The translations under genes were made by a program, and so were the position numbers. The notes below the pieces were generated by a model, which worked only from the letters and a program-made list of their open reading frames with translations, was not told the origin of the DNA and did not search any database. Below are positions 1-5,334 of a stretch of DNA of 6,964 bases, piece after piece. The stretch's first letter is position 1. Each line of letters opens with the position of its first letter. Source of the stretch: Actinomycetes bacterium (GTDB lineage Bacteria; Actinomycetota; Actinomycetes; Streptosporangiales; Streptosporangiaceae); assembly GCA_023425615.1 (NCBI GenBank), contig JAFACJ010000213.1:1-6964 (forward strand). Direction: 5' to 3'.

Positions 1-772
1 CCACCACATAGGAGAACAGGCTCCCGGCCATCGCCGTCACCGCGCCGCCGGCCGCGAACGCGTACAGCTTCCAGCGGGTGACGTCGACGCCGCTGACGGC
101 GGCGGCGACCTCGCTCTCGCGCAGCGCCCGCCACGCCAGGCCGACGCCCGTCCGCTCCACCGCCCAGATCGCCGCGTAGACCGCGGCCAGGACGACCAGC
201 AGCGTGAAGTACAGCGCCCGGCCCGCCGACAGGTCCAGCGGCCCGAGGTGCAGCAGCGGGACGACGACGCCCGCCGGGTGGTAGGCGGCCTGGTACTTGT
301 GCGCCAGGGAGATGACGATGAACTGGAGGGCGAGGCTGGCCAGCAGCAGGTACAGACCGCGGAACCGCAGCCCCGGCAGGCCCGAGACCAGCCCGACGAT
401 CCAGCCGATCAGCGCGCCGGCCAGCAGCGGGAGCGGGAAGGGCTCCAGCGGCGTCCCCGACAGCATCCCGGTGGTGAACGCGCCGATCGCCATGAACGCG
501 CCGCCGCTGAAGGCGACCTGGCCCGCGCTGCCCATGAGGATCGACTGGCCGAGCGCCGCGACGGCGAAGACCGCGCACGACTGCCCGATGAGGTTGATGA
601 AGGGGCCGCCGAACGCCGCCCACACCGCTCCGGCCAGCAGCAGTGTGCCCAGGAGGGCGCGGGTCGGCCCGCCCGGCTCCGCCAGCGCCCGGCTGATCGC
701 CGCGAGCGGGCTCGCCGGGACGGACGCGCCGTCCGGCGGGGTCGCGCCTCCCTCTTCGGTGCGCGCTTTCAC
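1..772 (-). CDS. livM: LIV-type ABC transporter permease LivM, C-terminus cut by left window edge
   Basis: This is an inner-membrane permease of the branched-chain amino acid (HAAT/LIV) ABC transporter family; with LivH it would form the translocation channel. About 257 residues are visible and the end lies outside the window. Seen in the translation: a polar, proline-rich N-terminus of about 37 residues; hydrophobic segments; the family motif ALGQSILMGSAGQ at residues 73-85; LPGLRFRGLY at 132-141; and the cytoplasmic ATPase-contact loop RALRESEVAAAVSGVDV at 215-231, followed by WKLYAF. Start choice: the GTG at 772 follows GGAGGAG (775-782) at a good distance. A GTG at 790, overlapping the livH stop as GTGA, would add six residues but has no clear ribosome-binding site. 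Either way translation is closely coupled to livH. The substrate cannot be read from the sequence: LIV-type importers also carry amides, urea and aromatic or cyclic acids. Confidence 0.9.
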   Translation of the reverse strand, partial: MKARTEEGGATPPDGASVPASPLAAISRALAEPGGPTRALLGTLLLAGAVWAAFGGPFINLIGQSCAVFAVAALGQSILMGSAGQVAFSGGAFMAIGAFTTGMLSGTPLEPFPLPLLAGALIGWIVGLVSGLPGLRFRGLYLLLASLALQFIVISLAHKYQAAYHPAGVVVPLLHLGPLDLSAGRALYFTLLVVLAAVYAAIWAVERTGVGLAWRALRESEVAAAVSGVDVTRWKLYAFAAGGAVTAMAGSLFSYVV

Positions 773-786
773 CGTCTCCTCCGCCG

Positions 787-1665
787 TCACAACCGCACCG
801 CTTCCGCTCGGCCGAACAGCCCGGACGGGCGGACCAGGAGGATGGCGAGCATCACCAGGAAGGACACCAGGTCCACCCAGGAGCTGCCGAACGCCACCTG
901 GACGGTGTTCTGGACGGCGCCCAGGATGAGGCCGCCGAGCAGCGCCCCGCCGACGGAGTCGAGACCGCCCAGGATGATCGCCGGGAAGGCGAACAGGCCG
1001 ATGTTCGCCACGCCCACCGGGTCGACCGACGAGCGCAGGCTGAAGGCGATGCCGGCCAGCGCCGCCGTGGCCCCGGCCAGCGCCCAGGCGAGCGCCGCGA
1101 CGCGCGCCGCGCTGATGCCCAGGTGCTCCGACAGCGAGGCGTTGTCGGCGACGGCGTTCATGCGCTGCCCCAGCGGCGTGAACTTCAGCATGAGCACCAG
1201 CGCGGCCACGACCAGCACGGCCATGCCGACGGCGATGAGGTCGGCGACCGGGACGACGGCGGACAGCACCCGGAACGCGTGCCCCGACACCACGCCCTCG
1301 GGCAGGCTCAGCGGCGCCGTGCCGTAGCGGACGGCGACCGCGGCCTGGAGCACGCCGGCCAGCCCGATGGTCGCCACCGAAGTGGCGAACGCCTCCCGCG
1401 CCGCCACCCGTGCGAAGACCACGAGGTAGACGAGCCCGCTGAAGACCGCCACCAGCGCGATGGTGAGGAGCACCGACAGGACGAAGGGCCGCCCGTCTGA
1501 CTTCTGCAGGTCGTAGAAGACGAAAGCGCCGAGCAGCATGAAGCCGCCCTGGCAGAAGCTCAGCACTTTCGAGGCACGGAACAGCAGCGCGAACCCGACG
1601 CCCAAAAGGCCGTATATCGAGCCGGTGACGATCGAGCCCTCCACCGCCTGGGCAATGACGCTCAC
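787..1665 (-). CDS. livH: LIV-type ABC transporter permease LivH
   Basis: A 292-residue inner-membrane permease, normal length for LivH, and the partner of the LivM encoded directly downstream. Seen: about eight hydrophobic segments (roughly residues 12-30, 37-52, 60-85, 92-112, 135-160, 188-210, 222-260 and 265-285). The N-terminal block GLLGVGFALLFRASKVLSF with CQGGFMLLGAF is the LivH signature region. The loop TPLGQRMNAVADNASLSEHLGIS at about 163-185 is the ATPase-contact (EAA-like) loop, and the end RPSGLFGRAEAVRL is typical of the family. The start is GTG at 1663-1665, preceded by AGGGAG with about 7 bases of spacing; the nearby ATG at 1668-1670 leads straight to a stop and is excluded. 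The gene is first in the visible livHM unit and has a strong promoter candidate at 1714-1742. The transported compound is unknown; proximity to a beta-oxidation operon suggests an organic acid or an amino-acid-like precursor (inference). Confidence 0.92.
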   Translation of the reverse strand: MSVIAQAVEGSIVTGSIYGLLGVGFALLFRASKVLSFCQGGFMLLGAFVFYDLQKSDGRPFVLSVLLTIALVAVFSGLVYLVVFARVAAREAFATSVATIGLAGVLQAAVAVRYGTAPLSLPEGVVSGHAFRVLSAVVPVADLIAVGMAVLVVAALVLMLKFTPLGQRMNAVADNASLSEHLGISAARVAALAWALAGATAALAGIAFSLRSSVDPVGVANIGLFAFPAIILGGLDSVGGALLGGLILGAVQNTVQVAFGSSWVDLVSFLVMLAILLVRPSGLFGRAEAVRL

Positions 1666-1713
1666 CGCATCACTCCCTAAATTTCGAGAGATGGATCACA
1701 CTTGTGGAACGCG

Positions 1714-1742
1714 ACGATATAGACGCTCTCCCAAAACGTCAA
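1714..1742 (-). promoter_or_regulatory. Candidate sigma70-type promoter of livHM
   Basis: Reading the minus strand, TTGACG (1742-1737) is followed after exactly 17 bases by TATCGT (1719-1714). This fits the actinobacterial TTGACN / TANNNT pattern for the housekeeping sigma factor. Transcription would begin near 1707, giving a leader of about 40 bases before the livH GTG at 1665. No copy of the operator found at 2803-2816 lies on or near this promoter, which suggests control separate from the beta-oxidation operon. The assignment rests on sequence match and position only. Confidence 0.55.
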
Positions 1743-1809
1743 CGGCGTTCTCACAGCTAGTCGGCGCGATGGAGCCCCGGCCGCAGACCAGGGTTGACGC
1801 CGTGCGCCA

Positions 1810-1837
1810 CTTTATGAGATCATCAATCTCGATAAAG
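1810..1837. repeat. AT-rich inverted repeat with GAGAT half-sites, possible operator or hairpin
   Basis: CTTTATGAGAT (1810-1820) is mirrored by ATCTC-g-ATAAAG (1826-1837): an 11-bp stem with one bulged G and a 5-base loop. ATGAGAT recurs as a direct copy at 1841-1847. The stretch is much richer in A and T than anything around it. It lies about 70 bases upstream of the livHM -35 box, where an activator or regulator site would be expected. It could instead be one half of a double hairpin with the repeat at 1850-1882. No regulator family is recognised from the motif. Confidence 0.45.
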
Positions 1838-1849
1838 AGAATGAGATTT

Positions 1850-1882
1850 CCAGCAGGGAACGCGCCACGCCTTCCCTGCTGG
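1850..1882. repeat. Perfect 11-bp inverted repeat between tetR and livHM, possible terminator
   Basis: CCAGCAGGGAA (1850-1860) pairs perfectly with TTCCCTGCTGG (1872-1882) across an 11-base loop. On the minus strand the hairpin is followed by AAATCTCATTCTCTTTATC, mildly T-rich but not a clean U-tract. It could be a second terminator insulating livHM from tetR read-through, or a protein-binding site. It begins 12 bases after the inverted repeat at 1810-1837. Confidence 0.4.
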
Positions 1883-2049
1883 TTCCTCTGCCCTTTCCGG
1901 CATTGCGCGGACGGCCGAGAACCGCACGGCGCAGCGGTCCGAAGAGAACCGCATCCCCAAGGCCCGCAGAACGCCTTCGAATAGGCGGGGCCGCTTCAGA
2001 TGGGCGATGCCGCGCCGGCCGTCCGCGCCGCGCGCCGAGGTGACGCCTT
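1883..2049. other. Gene-free remainder of the tetR-livH intergenic region
   Basis: No credible gene is seen here. The open frames through this part have arginine- and proline-rich compositions typical of non-coding high-GC DNA and lack recognisable domains or ribosome-binding sites. The only structure noted is a 10-base direct repeat, GAGAACCGCA, at 1917-1926 and 1944-1953 (27 bases start to start), and a weak ACCGC/GCGGT inverted repeat at 1921-1938. Neither is assigned a function. Confidence 0.4.
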
Positions 2050-2069
2050 CCGGTGCCGCACGGCACCGG
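2050..2069 (-). terminator. Hairpin terminator candidate behind tetR
   Basis: CCGGTGCCG (2050-2058) and CGGCACCGG (2061-2069) form a perfect stem, realistically 8 bp with a GCAC tetraloop. It starts 6 bases past the tetR stop codon (2076-2078, TGA on the minus strand). There is no U-tract, which is common for actinobacterial terminators. The position directly after the gene is the main support. Confidence 0.55.
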
Positions 2070-2075
2070 GTCCGG

Positions 2076-2672
2076 TCAGCGTGCGCCGACGATGCGCAGG
2101 GCTATCTGGACATAGCGGTCGGCGATGTCCTGCGGCGTCCATTCGCCCTCGGCGCGGTACCAGCGGGCGAGGTCGATGCCCAGGGACAGGAGCGAGACGG
2201 CGGCGATCCGGGGATCGGGGGTGTCGAAGACGCCGGCGGCCACGCCCTTCTCGACGAGGCCGCGGATCTCGCCGTCGACGCGGCGGCGGATCTCGCGGAT
2301 CTCGGCCAGGTGCTCGGGGCTGAGCGCCGCCAGCTCGTAGTTGACGATCCGCGCGCCGGTGTTGTCGCGGGCGTGGTAGACGGCGAAGTCGTGGACCACG
2401 CGGCGCAGCGCCTCGGTCGGGTCGTCGGAGGAGGCGATCCCCTCCTGGATCAGGCGCAGCGTCTTCTCGTGACCGGAGCGCGAGATCAGGTAGAGGAGTT
2501 CCTCCTTGGACTTGTGGTGCACGTACAGCGCGGCTGAGCTCATCCCGGCGGCGGTGGCGATGTCACGGGTCGTGGTGCCGTGGAACCCCTTCTCGGCGAA
2601 CGCCGCGATGGCCGCCTTCAGCAGCCGGGCGCGGGTCGCGTCGGCGCGAGGAAGGTCGGAGGTGTCGGGCAT
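2076..2672 (-). CDS. TetR/AcrR-family transcriptional regulator, KstR2-like
   Basis: A 198-residue DNA-binding repressor of usual TetR length. The N-terminal helix-turn-helix spans about residues 17-60: LLKAAIAAFAEKGF, then TTTRDIATAAGMSSAALYVHHKSKEELL with the recognition helix near SSAALYVHH. The C-terminal half (about 65-198) is an all-helical ligand and dimer domain, and its end (LARWYRAEGEWTPQDIADRYVQIAL) resembles mycobacterial KstR2, which senses an acyl-CoA of steroid ring degradation. The start is ATG 2670-2672, with AGGA 9 bases upstream. It is divergent from the beta-oxidation operon with 165 bases between, and a KstR2-type palindrome sits at that operon's promoter, so local repression relieved by an acyl-CoA intermediate is the likely role. 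The domain family is certain from motifs; target and ligand are inferred. A general FadR-type or other acyl-CoA-responsive TetR is equally possible. Confidence 0.9.
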   Translation of the reverse strand: MPDTSDLPRADATRARLLKAAIAAFAEKGFHGTTTRDIATAAGMSSAALYVHHKSKEELLYLISRSGHEKTLRLIQEGIASSDDPTEALRRVVHDFAVYHARDNTGARIVNYELAALSPEHLAEIREIRRRVDGEIRGLVEKGVAAGVFDTPDPRIAAVSLLSLGIDLARWYRAEGEWTPQDIADRYVQIALRIVGAR

Positions 2673-2717
2673 CGCGCGTCATCCTTTCCGGGCGGTCCCC
2701 CAGCAATACCATGGGCG

Positions 2718-2740
2718 TCACTGTGATGTGTCTCACCACG
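2718..2740. promoter_or_regulatory. Weak dyad near the tetR start, possible autoregulatory site
   Basis: TCACTGTGA at 2718-2726 is a 9-base palindrome, and GTGA...TCAC repeats a few bases further on (GTGATGTGTCTCAC). The cluster lies 45-70 bases upstream of tetR, within its probable promoter region. No convincing -35/-10 pair for tetR was found. It does not match the operator at 2803-2816, so a link to this TetR is speculative. Confidence 0.2.
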
Positions 2741-2757
2741 GATCCGGGAGGCCGGGG

Positions 2758-2801
2758 TTGACCTGCCGCTCCGGGGTGCTGCACGCTGTGCCCACTATTC
2801 T
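2758..2801 (+). promoter_or_regulatory. Candidate promoter of the beta-oxidation operon
   Basis: Two overlapping readings exist. TATTCT at 2796-2801 is a good TANNNT -10 box, but the sequence 17 bases upstream (GGGGTG) is a poor -35. Alternatively TTGACC (2758-2763) pairs with CACGCT (2782-2787) at 18 bases. Either places the transcription start around 2794-2808, inside or beside the palindrome at 2800-2816, giving a leader of 30-45 bases. The exact start cannot be decided from sequence. Confidence 0.35.
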
Positions 2802-2816
2802 AAGCAAGCGCTTAGT
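2800..2816. promoter_or_regulatory. TetR operator candidate, KstR2-like palindrome
   Basis: CTAAGCAAGCGCTTAG (2800-2815) has 6-base arms CTAAGC/GCTTAG around AAGC. A second centre of symmetry gives the perfect 8-mer AAGCGCTT (2806-2813). The 14-mer AGCAAGCGCTTAGT (2803-2816) fits the published KstR2 consensus AnCAAGnnCTTGnT at every fixed position except one (A for G). It lies between the divergent tetR and the operon, covers the expected transcription start, and ends 7 bases before the ribosome-binding site. Binding by the adjacent TetR would block transcription of the operon. No second copy was noticed in the window. Confidence 0.65.
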
Positions 2817-2837
2817 AACCTCTGGAGGTACAGCATC

Positions 2838-3590
2838 ATGACCACCCGCACAGCCATCGTGACCGGCGCGGCCCGCGGCATCGGCGCCGGAGTCGCGCGG
2901 CGGCTCGCCGCGGACGGGTTCGCCGTGGCCGTCGTCGACCTGGACGAGGCTGCGTGCAAGCCCGTCGTCGAGGCGATCGAGGCGGCCGGGGGCAGGGCCG
3001 CGGCCGTCGGCATGGACGTGTCGGACGAGCAGGCCGTGCAGGCCGGCGTCGAGCGGATCGCCGCCGAGCTGGGCGCTCCGGCCGTGCTGGTCAACAACGC
3101 CGGGATCATCCGCGACAACCTGCTGTTCAAGATGAGCGCCGGTGACTGGGACGCGGTGATGAACGTCCATCTGCGCGGCTCGTTCCTGATGACGCGCGCG
3201 GTGCAGGCGCACATGACCGCGGCCGGGTGGGGGCGGATCATCAACCTGTCGAGCACCTCGGCGCTGGGCAACCGCGGCCAGGCCAACTACTCGGCCGCCA
3301 AGGCCGGGCTCCAGGGCTTCACCAAGACCCTGGCCATCGAACTCGGCAAGTTCGGGGTGACCGCCAACGCGATCGCGCCGGGGTTCATCGAGACCGAGAT
3401 GACCGCGGAGACCGCACGGCGCGTCGGCGTGGACTTCGAGGACTTCAAGAAGGCCGCAGCGTCCCAGATCCCCGTGGCGCGCACCGGGAAGCCCGAGGAC
3501 ATCGCGCACGCCGTCTCGTTCTTCGCCAGCGAGGGCGCCGGGTTCGTCTCCGGCCAGGTCCTGTACGTCGCCGGCGGGCCCAAGTCCTGA
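2838..3590 (+). CDS. SDR-family 3-hydroxyacyl-CoA dehydrogenase (FabG-like)
   Basis: A 250-residue classical short-chain dehydrogenase that probably oxidises a 3-hydroxyacyl-CoA to 3-oxoacyl-CoA in the cytoplasm. Rossmann motif TGAARGIG at 9-16; an aspartate at the end of the second strand (D34 in VVDLD), which usually favours NAD(H) over NADP(H); D60-V61 for adenine; NNAG at 86-89; active-site N109, S138, Y151 and K155, the same numbering as E. coli FabG; PGFIETEM at 181-188. The ATG start follows GGAGG (2824-2828) by 9 bases. It is first in the operon, 17 bases ahead of the MaoC hydratase gene. Automatic annotation would likely say 3-oxoacyl-ACP reductase, but the D34 cue and the neighbouring acyl-CoA dehydrogenases favour a catabolic, NAD-dependent role (inference). 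FabG-type enzymes act on the R-alcohol, matching the R-product expected of MaoC. Confidence 0.9.
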   Translation: MTTRTAIVTGAARGIGAGVARRLAADGFAVAVVDLDEAACKPVVEAIEAAGGRAAAVGMDVSDEQAVQAGVERIAAELGAPAVLVNNAGIIRDNLLFKMSAGDWDAVMNVHLRGSFLMTRAVQAHMTAAGWGRIINLSSTSALGNRGQANYSAAKAGLQGFTKTLAIELGKFGVTANAIAPGFIETEMTAETARRVGVDFEDFKKAAASQIPVARTGKPEDIAHAVSFFASEGAGFVSGQVLYVAGGPKS

Positions 3591-3607
3591 GGAGAGGGGA
3601 AGAGCAG

Positions 3608-4060
3608 ATGAAGGTCTTCAACGGCATCGCCGAACTGGAGCAGGCCGTCGGCACCCATCTGGGGTACTCCGACTGGCACACCGTCACCCAGGAGCAGATC
3701 GACACCTTCGCCAGGGCCACGGGCGACCACCAGTGGATCCACGTCGACCCCGAGAAGGCGGCGCACGGCCCGTTCGGCACCACCATCGCGCACGGCTATC
3801 TGACGCTGTCGCTGGTGCCGATGCTCGTCTGGCAGGTCTACCGGGTCGAGGGCCTGAAGATGAGCGTCAACTACGGCGCCGACAAGCTCCGCTTCCCCGC
3901 GCCCGTGCCCGTGGACTCCGAGGTCCGTGCGGGCGTGGAGCTGCTGTCCCTGGTACCCGGCGGAGGCGGCCACCGCCTGACGGCACGGGTGACCATCGAG
4001 CGCGAGGGCGGCGGCAAGCCCGTCTGCGTCGTGGAGAGCGTCAGCGTCCTGGTGCCCTGA
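3608..4060 (+). CDS. MaoC-family (HtdZ/Rv0130-like) enoyl-CoA hydratase
   Basis: A 150-residue single hot-dog-fold protein expected to add water across a 2-enoyl-CoA, typically giving the (R)-3-hydroxyacyl-CoA. The hydratase-2 motif is GDHQWIHVDP at 39-48, with the catalytic pair D40 and H45 at the positions used by M. tuberculosis Rv0130. It is followed by GPFGTTIAHGYLTLSL at 54-69, the second family signature. Its length matches Rv0130-type single-domain hydratases. The frame stays open far upstream into the SDR gene, but the ATG at 3608 is right: it follows AGGGG (3595-3599) by 8 bases and gives the usual MKVFNG-type N-terminus. It sits between the SDR gene (17-base gap) and the acyl-CoA dehydrogenase genes (77-base gap), so it supplies the middle step of the pathway. 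The preferred acyl chain is not evident. Confidence 0.92.
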   Translation: MKVFNGIAELEQAVGTHLGYSDWHTVTQEQIDTFARATGDHQWIHVDPEKAAHGPFGTTIAHGYLTLSLVPMLVWQVYRVEGLKMSVNYGADKLRFPAPVPVDSEVRAGVELLSLVPGGGGHRLTARVTIEREGGGKPVCVVESVSVLVP

Positions 4061-4092
4061 CGCCGTCCGCGCAAGACGCACGAGAACCTTCG

Positions 4093-4111
4093 GCGGCGCA
4101 CCGCGCGCCGC
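4093..4111 (+). other. GC-only hairpin in the 77-base gap before the acyl-CoA dehydrogenase pair
   Basis: GCGGCGC (4093-4099) and GCGCCGC (4105-4111) form a 7-bp all-G:C stem with loop ACCGC. It is the only sizeable gap inside the operon and stands about 10 bases ahead of the ribosome-binding site of the next gene. It could cause partial termination or RNA processing, changing the ratio of the two halves of the operon. In DNA this GC-rich such a stem may arise by chance. Confidence 0.3.
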
Positions 4112-4137
4112 AGGGCAGCCGTGAGGAGAGAAGAACG

Positions 4138-5334
4138 ATGTCCGACGAGAGCACTGCGCGCGAGGACCTGCGGCGACGGGTCGCCGATTTCCTCGCCGAC
4201 CACGATCCGGCCGCGACCGAGCCGCTCGCCTTCCTGCGCGCCCGTTATGACGCGGGCCTGGCCTGGGTGTTCTTCCCCGAGGGGCACGGGGGCCTCGGCC
4301 TGCCGCGGGGGCTTCAGCCGGAGGTGGACCGGCTCTTCGCCAAGGCCGGCGCGCCCGGCAACAACCCGCGGGGCAACGGCATCGGCCTCGGCATGGCGGC
4401 GCCGACGATCCTGGCGTTCGGCACCGAGGAGCAGAAGTCGCGCTTCCTGCGCCCGCTGTGGACGGCCGAGGAGATCTGGTGCCAGCTGTTCAGCGAGCCC
4501 GGCGCCGGCTCCGACCTGGCGGGCCTTGCCACCCGCGCGGTGCGCGACGGCGACTCCTGGATCGTCAACGGCCAGAAGGTATGGACGTCGCACGCCCACA
4601 ACGCGCGCTTCGCGATCCTGGTCGCCCGGACGAACCCGGATGTCCCCAAGCACAAGGGGATGACGTACTTCATCTGCGACATGACCGATCCGGGGGTGGA
4701 GGTCCGTCCGCTGCGGCAGATCACCGGTGAGGCGGAGTTCAACGAGGTCTTCCTCACCGACGTGCGCATCCCCGACGCCCACCGGCTCGGCGCGGAGGGC
4801 GACGGCTGGCGGGTCGCCAACGCCACCCTCAACAACGAGCGCGTCGCCATCGGCAGCGGCGGCGGCACGCCCCGCGGCGGCGGCATGGTCGGCGTGGTCG
4901 CCCGCACCTGGCGCGAGCGCCCCGAACTGCGCACCCACGAACTGCACGACCGGCGGCTGAAGCTGTGGGTGGAGGCCGAGGTCGCCCGGATCACCGGGGC
5001 GCGGCTGAGCCAGAAGCTGCGGCTCGGCCAGCCCGGCCCCGAAGGCTCGGCCATGAAGCTGACCTTCGCCCGCCTCAACCAGCAGCTCTCGGGCCTGGAG
5101 GTGGAACTGCTCGGCGAGGACGGCCTGCGCTACTCCGACTGGACGATGGTCCGCCCCGACGGCGTCGACTTCACCGGCCGCGACGCCGGCTACCGCTATC
5201 TGCGCGCCAAGGGCAACTCCATCGAGGGCGGCACCTCGGAGATCCTGCGCAACATCGTCGCCGAACGCGTCCTCGGGCTTCCGCCCGAACCCCGCGTCGA
5301 CAAGGACATCCCCTGGAAGGAGCTCGACAAGTGA
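4138..5334 (+). CDS. Acyl-CoA dehydrogenase, catalytic (alpha) chain, FadE type
   Basis: A 398-residue FAD enzyme that would form the 2,3-double bond of an acyl-CoA and pass electrons to ETF. N-terminal helical domain about 1-112; flavin and substrate motif QLFSEPGAGSD at 116-126; middle strand domain to about 215; C-terminal helical domain with LRLGQPGPEGSAMKL near 294-308 and EGGTSEILRNIVAERVLGLP at 363-382. The probable catalytic base is E234 in LNNERVAIG, the helix position used by isovaleryl- and long-chain acyl-CoA dehydrogenases and, as known, by ChsE4 (FadE26) of M. tuberculosis. At the MCAD Glu376 position the residue is G364, with E363 beside it. A glycine-rich patch GSGGGTPRGGG follows E234. 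The ATG start has AGGAG (4124-4128) 9 bases ahead. Its stop overlaps the next start by 4 bases, consistent with a heteromeric complex with the downstream chain. Substrate unknown. Confidence 0.92.
   Translation: MSDESTAREDLRRRVADFLADHDPAATEPLAFLRARYDAGLAWVFFPEGHGGLGLPRGLQPEVDRLFAKAGAPGNNPRGNGIGLGMAAPTILAFGTEEQKSRFLRPLWTAEEIWCQLFSEPGAGSDLAGLATRAVRDGDSWIVNGQKVWTSHAHNARFAILVARTNPDVPKHKGMTYFICDMTDPGVEVRPLRQITGEAEFNEVFLTDVRIPDAHRLGAEGDGWRVANATLNNERVAIGSGGGTPRGGGMVGVVARTWRERPELRTHELHDRRLKLWVEAEVARITGARLSQKLRLGQPGPEGSAMKLTFARLNQQLSGLEVELLGEDGLRYSDWTMVRPDGVDFTGRDAGYRYLRAKGNSIEGGTSEILRNIVAERVLGLPPEPRVDKDIPWKELDK

Noticed and set aside
248..1327. Long plus-strand open frames opposite livM and livH
   Set aside because: Arginine-, proline- and glycine-rich translations without domains, lying antisense to clearly recognised permeases; a typical by-product of high-GC coding DNA.
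1794..1822. Possible plus-strand promoter starting with TTGACG at 1794-1799
   Set aside because: No acceptable -10 box at 16-18 bases, and no plus-strand gene follows.
1538..1984. 148-residue plus-strand open frame across the livH start and intergenic region
   Set aside because: Its first part is antisense to livH and the rest crosses the promoter and inverted repeats; no recognisable protein family.
1812..2066. 84-residue minus-strand open frame in the tetR-livH gap
   Set aside because: Composition is random high-GC (Arg, Gly, Pro), no domain is recognisable, it runs through both inverted repeats at 1850-1882 and 2050-2069, and no convincing ribosome-binding site was found.
2733..3509. Minus-strand open frames opposite the FabG-like SDR and onward through the operon
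   Set aside because: Antisense shadows: the plus-strand reading gives complete, motif-rich SDR, MaoC and acyl-CoA dehydrogenase proteins with good ribosome-binding sites.
3227..3607. N-terminal extension of the MaoC frame upstream of its ATG at 3608
   Set aside because: This part translates as arginine-rich noise out of frame with the SDR gene; the ATG at 3608 has a ribosome-binding site and the family-typical N-terminus.
4965..5330. Upstream extension of the acyl-CoA dehydrogenase beta frame
   Set aside because: It overlaps the alpha chain and translates as noise; the GTG at 5331 with AAGGAG ahead and the GTGA overlap is the natural start.
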